Shown: positions 53,845 to 64,000 of the stretch, piece by piece
Position numbering within the stretch: position 1 is the stretch's first letter
How the letters are laid out: each line of letters begins with the position of its first letter
Assembly (NCBI RefSeq): GCF_000968135.1
Contig: NZ_FO538765.1
Span: 2,740,001-2,804,000, forward strand
Direction of reading: 5' to 3'
Length of the DNA: 64,000 nucleotides
Source of the DNA: Magnetospira sp. QH-2
Lineage (GTDB): Bacteria > Pseudomonadota > Alphaproteobacteria > Rhodospirillales > Magnetospiraceae
Program-made: the position numbers and the translations under genes
The notes under the pieces: model-generated
The model's input: only the letters and a program-made list of their open reading frames with translations
Database searches by the model: none
What the model was told of the DNA's origin: nothing

Positions 53845-55923
53845 TTAACCGGCCAGCTTGGCTTTGACTTCATCAGCCACGGCCTGCGGCACTTCGGCAT
53901 AATGATCGAACTGCATGGTGAACTGGGCTCGTCCCTGGCTCATGGAGCGGAGCGTATTGACGTAGCCGAACATATTGGACAGGGGCACCGTGGCGTTGAC
54001 CACCCGGGCAATGCCCCGCTGATCCATACCGCTTACCTGCCCACGCCGGGAATTCAGGTCGCCAATGATGTCGCCCATGTAATCTTCAGGGGTAACAACC
54101 TCGACCTTCATCATCGGCTCCAACAACTTCGGGCCGGACTTCTGCATACCTTCCTTGAAGGCCGCGCGGGCGGCGATTTCAAAGGCCATGACAGAGGAGT
54201 CCACGTCGTGGGATGAACCATCATAAAGGGTCGCCTTGATACCGACCACCGGGAACCCGACGATGGTACCGGACTGGGCGGCGCTCTCCAGACCCTTTTG
54301 AACACCGGGGATGTATTCCTTCGGCACGTTGCCGCCGACCACGGTGTTTTCGAATTCCAGGCCGGACCCGGCTTCGATCGGCTCAAACTTGATTTTGATG
54401 CGGGCAAATTGGCCGGAACCGCCGGTCTGCTTCTTGTGGGTGTAGTCGATGTCAGCCTCGCGGGAGATGGTCTCGCGGTAGGCCACCTGCGGCTGACCGA
54501 TATTGGCGTCGACCTTGAACTCACGCTTCATGCGATCAACCAGAATTTCCAGGTGAAGCTCACCCATGCCGGAAATGATGGTCTGACCGCTCTCGTGGTC
54601 GGTGGCGACACGGAACGAGGGATCCTCGGCGGCCAGTCGAGCCAAGGCGACGCCCATCTTTTCCTGATCGCTCTTGGTCTTCGGTTCCACGGCGATTTCG
54701 ATCACCGGGTCGGGGAATTCCATACGTTCCAGGATCACCCGGTCACTGGGATCACACAGCGTATCACCGGTCGTGGTGTCCTTGAGACCAGCCAGGGCGA
54801 CGATGTCACCGGCACGGGCCTCTTTGATTTCTTCGCGCTGATCCGAATGCATCAGCAGCATGCGTCCAACCCGCTCGCGTTTGTCTTTCACCGTATTGGT
54901 GATGCCTTGGCCAGCGGCCAGGATACCGGAGTAGATCCGGATAAAGGTCAACGAGCCGACAAAAGGATCGTTCATGATCTTGAAGGCCAAGGCGGAGAAG
55001 GGCTCGTCATCTGAATTGTGACGCTCGATCTCTTCTTCGGTATCGGCATGGATACCGCGGATGGCGGCCACGTCGGTGGGCGCCGGCATGAAATCGACGA
55101 ACGCGTCGAGCAGCGGCTGCACACCTTTGTTCTTGAAAGCCGTGCCACAAAGTACCGGCACGAAGGATGAGGACAGAGTGCCTTTGCGAATACACTTGAT
55201 CAGCGTTTCGGTATCGGGTTCCTGACCTTCCAGGTAGGCTTCCATGGCCGCGTCGTCCTGCTCGACGGCCATCTCCACCAGACGCTCCCGGTATTCGGCG
55301 GCCTGATCAGCCAGATCCGCGGAAATGTCTTCTTCGTGGAACTTGGCGCCCAGGGTCTCTTCGTCCCAGACGATCGACTTCATCTTCAGCAGGTCCACAA
55401 CACCCTTGAAGTCCGATTCAGAACCGATGGGCAGTTGCAACACCATGGGATTGGCGCCGAGACGCTCTTCCATCATTTCGACACAACGGAAGAAGTCGGC
55501 GCCGATTCGGTCCATCTTGTTGACGAAACACATCCGGGGGACGCCGTATTTATCGGCCTGCCGCCACACGGTTTCGGACTGAGGCTCCACACCGGCCACC
55601 GAGTCAAACACCGCCACCGCGCCATCAAGCACGCGCAGGGACCGTTCCACTTCAATGGTGAAGTCCACGTGACCCGGGGTGTCAATGATGTTGATTCGAT
55701 GGTCCCGCCAGAACGCGGTGGTCGCGGCGGACGTAATGGTGATCCCGCGCTCCTGCTCCTGTTCCATCCAGTCCATGGTGGCATTGCCGTCATGAACTTC
55801 ACCGATCTTATAAGACTTACCGGTGTAGTACAGAATCCGCTCTGTGGTCGTCGTCTTACCGGCATCAATGTGAGCCATGATGCCGATATTGCGGTACATT
55901 GTGAGGGGCGTGCTGCGGGCCAT
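53845..55923 (-). CDS. fusA: Elongation factor G
   Basis: The 692-residue translocase has [19 protein letters not shown] (P-loop), [20 protein letters not shown] (switch II) and [10 protein letters not shown], then domains II-V typical of EF-G. It catalyses ribosomal translocation and recycling. It lies between rpsG (38-base gap) and tuf. Confidence 0.99.
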   Translation of the reverse strand: MARSTPLTMYRNIGIMAHIDAGKTTTTERILYYTGKSYKIGEVHDGNATMDWMEQEQERGITITSAATTAFWRDHRINIIDTPGHVDFTIEVERSLRVLDGAVAVFDSVAGVEPQSETVWRQADKYGVPRMCFVNKMDRIGADFFRCVEMMEERLGANPMVLQLPIGSESDFKGVVDLLKMKSIVWDEETLGAKFHEEDISADLADQAAEYRERLVEMAVEQDDAAMEAYLEGQEPDTETLIKCIRKGTLSSSFVPVLCGTAFKNKGVQPLLDAFVDFMPAPTDVAAIRGIHADTEEEIERHNSDDEPFSALAFKIMNDPFVGSLTFIRIYSGILAAGQGITNTVKDKRERVGRMLLMHSDQREEIKEARAGDIVALAGLKDTTTGDTLCDPSDRVILERMEFPDPVIEIAVEPKTKSDQEKMGVALARLAAEDPSFRVATDHESGQTIISGMGELHLEILVDRMKREFKVDANIGQPQVAYRETISREADIDYTHKKQTGGSGQFARIKIKFEPIEAGSGLEFENTVVGGNVPKEYIPGVQKGLESAAQSGTIVGFPVVGIKATLYDGSSHDVDSSVMAFEIAARAAFKEGMQKSGPKLLEPMMKVEVVTPEDYMGDIIGDLNSRRGQVSGMDQRGIARVVNATVPLSNMFGYVNTLRSMSQGRAQFTMQFDHYAEVPQAVADEVKAKLAG

Positions 55924-55961
55924 GATCGAACCTTCGTCGTGCTCTTTAAATTATCTGTCGA

Positions 55962-56444
<483 letters not shown>

Positions 56445-56816
56445 TTACTTCGGACGCTTGGCGCCGTATTTCGACCGGCGCTGGCGACGATCACCGATAC
56501 CTTGGGTATCGAGAACACCGCGAATGATGTGATAACGCACGCCGGGCAAATCCTTGACACGACCGCCACGGATCATAACCACCGAGTGCTCCTGGAGGTT
56601 ATGACCCTCGCCAGGAATATAGGAGGTAACTTCGAAGCCGTTGGTCAACCGCACACGCGCCACCTTACGAAGGGCCGAGTTCGGCTTCTTCGGGGTCGTC
56701 GTGTAGACGCGGGTACAAACACCACGCTTCTGCGGGCAGGCCTCCATGGCCGGCACCTTGTTGTGGACCGGTTTGTCCTTCCGCGGCTTGCGGATCAACT
56801 GGTTAATGGTAGGCAT
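56445..56816 (-). CDS. rpsL: 30S ribosomal protein S12
   Basis: The 123-residue protein starts [20 protein letters not shown] and has [20 protein letters not shown] and [13 protein letters not shown]. The two lysines where streptomycin-resistance changes occur (in PKKPNSA and RVKDLPG) are of the sensitive type. It is the first gene of the str operon, with a promoter about 206 bases upstream. Confidence 0.99.
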   Translation of the reverse strand: MPTINQLIRKPRKDKPVHNKVPAMEACPQKRGVCTRVYTTTPKKPNSALRKVARVRLTNGFEVTSYIPGEGHNLQEHSVVMIRGGRVKDLPGVRYHIIRGVLDTQGIGDRRQRRSKYGAKRPK

Positions 56817-57021
56817 GCAAACCTTCCTCTACGCGTTGGCGCGCTGTGGCGCCCCGACTTCCTCCGTACAGCCCAATAGGGCAAAGGCCCCCTTACCGAA
56901 AACGAATCCCGGTTCGGACCAAATGCACGGAGGGTTGAAACCCAAATTTTCTCGTTCAATCCGGCGGGTTGCGTCTGACTCGCGAACGGAGCCACCACCA
57001 ACCCCCTTGGATGAGGCGCGG

Positions 57022-57050
57022 ATCATATGAGCGAGTCGTGTTTCAGTCAA
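57022..57050 (-). promoter_or_regulatory. Sigma-70 promoter of the str operon (rpsL onward)
   Basis: On the minus strand TTGACT (57050-57045) and TATGAT (57027-57022) are separated by exactly 17 bases. Start would be near 57015, leaving an untranslated leader of about 200 bases before rpsL (56817-57015). That leader may hold regulatory structure, but I could not define one. No other gene is visible in 56817-57120. Confidence 0.8.
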
Positions 57051-57120
57051 GGGAAGATTGACACGGATTCGGGTAAGGTAGACCTCACCCTCGATCTATA
57101 TGGAACAAGCTGAATGTGAT

Positions 57121-58389
57121 TCATCGAATTCCTTGGGCACGCAGTAGCTTTATCCGCTCGCGTAACGCCAGTTTCTCCGCCATATAAATGGCATCGTCGA
57201 GAATAAGTTTTTCCGACACGTTGTTGTTTGATTTCACGTAGGCCTTGGCAAATGGGTAGACAACATCCCATTCTCCGCACAGAAGGAGGCCTGCAATGTC
57301 TTTTGTATAGTCATAGTTTTCTCGAAATAATTCGATGAAATCCGCCGATTTGAGGCCTTGGATGGCGCGATCCGCCGACCGCTTTGACAATTCCAACTCT
57401 CCTGCGGTGCACTGCCACCGCGACAAGTAGGCATTTCTCTTCAGAACAGTCCTCGGGTCCGACGAACTTTCGGCATAACTTTCCATGACCCTGAAGGCAG
57501 CTAGCGCCTCCTTGGGATCGGTCTTGCTCAGAGTGTATCCGATCAATGTTGCAACATTAGAACGGTCTGCGTCGGATGTGAGATCGCCAAGACGCTTGTT
57601 CAGCTGCTTCGCCACCTTCCTATTGTAGGCCCTGGGAATGGTGATCAGGCGCTCGAATCCGTACCCGATAAATATCTCCGGATGCTCTTCCACGTAGGCC
57701 TCGAGGCGAGCCAGCCCACGCAAGGCTTGTTCTTCGAAACCATCTTCCAATCGGTACTGAGCCAACTTGGTCGCCGAGTAAGCCACCGTTTTGGGTTCAA
57801 CACCGTCGTATCCCTCCGATCTCATGATCAATTCTTCGTTGAAGGCATAGGTTTTCGCCGCCCCCTCCCGGTCATTGATTTGAACTTGGATTTGCGCCAG
57901 ATTGCCAAGAGCGACGTGCCGGTGTACCAGCTTGGGAAGCGCTGGAATGGACTGCTTCAAAATCTCAGCTGCATTCCGGGCATCGTCCGGCCATCCCAGT
58001 TCAAATATGCTAGTAATTGACCTACCCGCAGCCTCGAAAACGTGGTGCCCCGACATGGGCCCATCGTTTATTGCCTCTTTGGCAGCAAGAACGGATGCGA
58101 CATAGGCGTTCACCGCCTCTCTCATATACCCTTGTTCTTCAAAGACTAGCGCAACACCACGGTAAGCGAAGGGCGTCATATGATTCGTTTTATTATTGCT
58201 TAGAACTGATAGGATTTCCTCGACCTTGACCAGTTTTTCGTCTGGATCCTTCTGCGCCGCCAGTTCCTCCAATAAGCGGTAGAGGCGATTGCCGGGGCTC
58301 TCTTGACCATTGTCCTCGGCGGTCCAGGCCGTGCCGGGTAGGATAACCCATAGACATATCAGGAGCGGCATGAATACTTTCTGGCACAT
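57121..58389 (-). CDS. Unrecognised secreted helical-repeat (TPR-like) protein
   Basis: I do not recognise this 422-residue protein. It has a signal peptide (about 1-24, ending GTAWTA) and a mature part made almost wholly of helices in a tetratricopeptide-like pattern. Examples are the segments near AYRGVALVFEEQGYMREAVN and VALGNLAQIQVQINDREGAA, each with small-residue/aromatic spacing. ATG 58389 has GGAGG 7 bases upstream. It sits between the rpoC terminator and the rpsL promoter, a place normally empty. Its base composition is visibly more AT-rich than its neighbours, suggesting later insertion. Confidence 0.75.
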   Translation of the reverse strand: MCQKVFMPLLICLWVILPGTAWTAEDNGQESPGNRLYRLLEELAAQKDPDEKLVKVEEILSVLSNNKTNHMTPFAYRGVALVFEEQGYMREAVNAYVASVLAAKEAINDGPMSGHHVFEAAGRSITSIFELGWPDDARNAAEILKQSIPALPKLVHRHVALGNLAQIQVQINDREGAAKTYAFNEELIMRSEGYDGVEPKTVAYSATKLAQYRLEDGFEEQALRGLARLEAYVEEHPEIFIGYGFERLITIPRAYNRKVAKQLNKRLGDLTSDADRSNVATLIGYTLSKTDPKEALAAFRVMESYAESSSDPRTVLKRNAYLSRWQCTAGELELSKRSADRAIQGLKSADFIELFRENYDYTKDIAGLLLCGEWDVVYPFAKAYVKSNNNVSEKLILDDAIYMAEKLALRERIKLLRAQGIR

Positions 58390-58445
58390 CAAAAATCCTC
58401 CATCCATCCAGAGCGGAGGTAGTGTACACCAGTTTACTATTCCCC

Positions 58446-58480
58446 AAATAATTTAGGGCCGGAAGTTTCCCTCCGGCCCT
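58446..58480 (-). terminator. Rho-independent terminator after rpoC
   Basis: On the minus strand AGGGCCGGA and TCCGGCCCT form a perfect 9-bp GC-rich stem with an 8-base loop, followed by AAATTATTTGG. It lies 26 bases after the rpoC stop and separates the rpoBC transcript from the downstream unknown gene. Confidence 0.88.
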
Positions 58481-58506
58481 CTATTTATCCACCATAACGG
58501 GGGAGA

Positions 58507-62739
<4,233 letters not shown>

Positions 62740-64000
62740 TCAGATTTCGCTTTGCAGAAGCTCGACGTTCAAGCCGAGCGAGTGCAATTCCTTGACCAAC
62801 ACGTTGAAGGACTCAGGGATGCCCGCCTCGAAGGTATCGTCCCCTCGGACGATGGCCTCATAGACCTTGGTCCGACCGGAGACGTCATCCGATTTGACCG
62901 TGAGCATTTCCTGCAGGGTATAGGCGGCACCATAGGCTTCCAAAGCCCAGACCTCCATTTCGCCGAACCGCTGTCCGCCGAATTGGGCCTTGCCGCCCAG
63001 CGGCTGCTGGGTGACCAGCGAGTACGGGCCGATAGACCGAGCGTGGATCTTGTCATCCACCAAGTGATGCAGCTTCAGCATATAGATGTAGCCGACAGTC
63101 ACCGCCCGATCAAACTTCTCGCCGGTCCGGCCATCCCACAGATCCATCTGTCCGGATGCGGGCAGGTTGGCTTTTTCCAGCATCTTGACGATGTCCGGCT
63201 CGCGGGCACCATCAAACACCGGCGTGGCGATGGTGATGCCGTTGCGCAAATTCTTGGACATATCGATCAGTTGCGGCTGATCCAGATGTTCGATGCTCTG
63301 CTTATAGACGTCCTGACCGTACACATCGGCCAACTTCTCGCGCAGCGGTTCGTCGTCCGCCAAGCCGAGCTTGATGGCGTCTAGCATGTCACCAATCTGG
63401 CGTCCGATGCCGTTACAGGCCCAGCCCAGATGGGTTTCGAGGATCTGCCCCACGTTCATGCGCGATGGCACGCCCAAGGGGTTGAGCACCACGTCCACAT
63501 GGGTGCCGTCTTCCAGGAAAGGCATGTCCTCGATGGGATTGATCTTGGAGATCACACCCTTGTTGCCATGACGTCCTGCCATCTTGTCGCCCGGCTGGAG
63601 CTTGCGCTTCACCGCAACGAAGACCTTGACCATCTTCATCACGCCCGGCGGCAGTTCGTCACCACGCTGTAGCTTCTCGACCTTGTTCTCGAAGCGTTTG
63701 TTGAGTACTTCGACGCTCTCATCGGTGTGCGTGCGCAGGGCTTCCACATCGGCCATGATGTTGTCATCGTCGAGGACGATTTTACCCCATTCGCGGGCCT
63801 CCACACCGGCCAGCAACTCGTCGGTAATGGTGTCCCCGGCCTTGACGCCATTGGGACCGCCGCTCACGGTTTTACCCATGATCAGAGCCTGCAAGCGGGT
63901 TCTGAAGCTGCGCTCCAGAATATCCCGTTCATCGTCCCGATCCTTGGCCAAGCGGTCGATTTCGGCCCGCTCGATGGCCAGGGCGCGTTCGTCCTTGTCC
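62740..64000 (-). CDS. rpoB: RNA polymerase beta subunit, C-terminal part
   Basis: The last 420 codons of rpoB are present and the frame remains open to the window edge. Recognisable regions are [20 protein letters not shown] with GNKGVIS, the [20 protein letters not shown] segment near the active centre and [20 protein letters not shown], followed by the conserved C-terminal clamp contact. The rifampicin region is outside the window. The protein probably totals about 1390 residues by family comparison. Confidence 0.99.
   Translation of the reverse strand, partial: DKDERALAIERAEIDRLAKDRDDERDILERSFRTRLQALIMGKTVSGGPNGVKAGDTITDELLAGVEAREWGKIVLDDDNIMADVEALRTHTDESVEVLNKRFENKVEKLQRGDELPPGVMKMVKVFVAVKRKLQPGDKMAGRHGNKGVISKINPIEDMPFLEDGTHVDVVLNPLGVPSRMNVGQILETHLGWACNGIGRQIGDMLDAIKLGLADDEPLREKLADVYGQDVYKQSIEHLDQPQLIDMSKNLRNGITIATPVFDGAREPDIVKMLEKANLPASGQMDLWDGRTGEKFDRAVTVGYIYMLKLHHLVDDKIHARSIGPYSLVTQQPLGGKAQFGGQRFGEMEVWALEAYGAAYTLQEMLTVKSDDVSGRTKVYEAIVRGDDTFEAGIPESFNVLVKELHSLGLNVELLQSEI

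Overview
The window is GC-rich bacterial chromosome. Gene content and order point to an alphaproteobacterium, most likely of the Rhodospirillales. Supporting points are the str-S10-spc-alpha ribosomal superoperon, an ATP12-type F1 assembly chaperone, a 338-residue RpoA, an adenylate kinase with a Cys4 zinc lid, DUF4170 and DUF6165 proteins, and many 4-base ATGA/GTGA stop-start overlaps. No rRNA, tRNA, phage, IS or CRISPR was seen. The species cannot be fixed from sequence reading alone.

Region 1 (1-4982) looks like a hydroxy-acid (probably lactate) module. A TRAP transporter (dctP, dctQ, dctM) reads into lutA and the first 16 codons of lutB. A FadR/LldR-type repressor is divergent, and three copies of a GGWYTGACCA-like operator lie in or beside the shared intergenic region. 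A hairpin followed by a U-run separates dctP from dctQM.

Region 2 (4983-9632) is the most interesting part. A sigma-54 promoter motif stands directly in front of a clear guanidine-I (ykkC) riboswitch. This is followed by an ABC transporter of the 'urea carboxylase-associated' type, a ureohydrolase resembling the nickel guanidinase clade rather than agmatinase, and a 120-residue unknown protein with a His-rich tail. I read it as a nitrogen-regulated guanidine uptake and hydrolysis operon.

Region 3 (9646-21144) holds a diguanylate cyclase, an orphan ZnuA whose 3' end overlaps convergent anmK, tyrS, and a minus-strand operon livHMGF - metallo-beta-lactamase/hemerythrin fusion - SDR. No periplasmic binding protein for livHMGF is present. 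A hexose-phosphate mutarotase follows on the plus strand.

Region 4 (21219-38500) carries a HAD phosphatase, an AsmA protein, ATP12, pccB-pccA-acylphosphatase (propionyl-CoA carboxylase), lipoproteins including an OmpA-domain protein, an RluC-type pseudouridine synthase with CrcB, rarA, a Deg protease, DUF6165, a family 9 glycosyltransferase and several unrecognised envelope or secreted proteins.

Region 5 (38472-64000) is the minus-strand information-processing superoperon. Transcription runs from the high coordinates: rpoB (partial), rpoC and a terminator; then an unrecognised 422-residue secreted helical-repeat gene; then a strong promoter driving rpsL, rpsG, fusA, tuf and the S10 and spc genes through secY and adk; then a hairpin and a second near-perfect promoter for rpsM-rpsK-rpoA-rplQ, ending at a bidirectional terminator.
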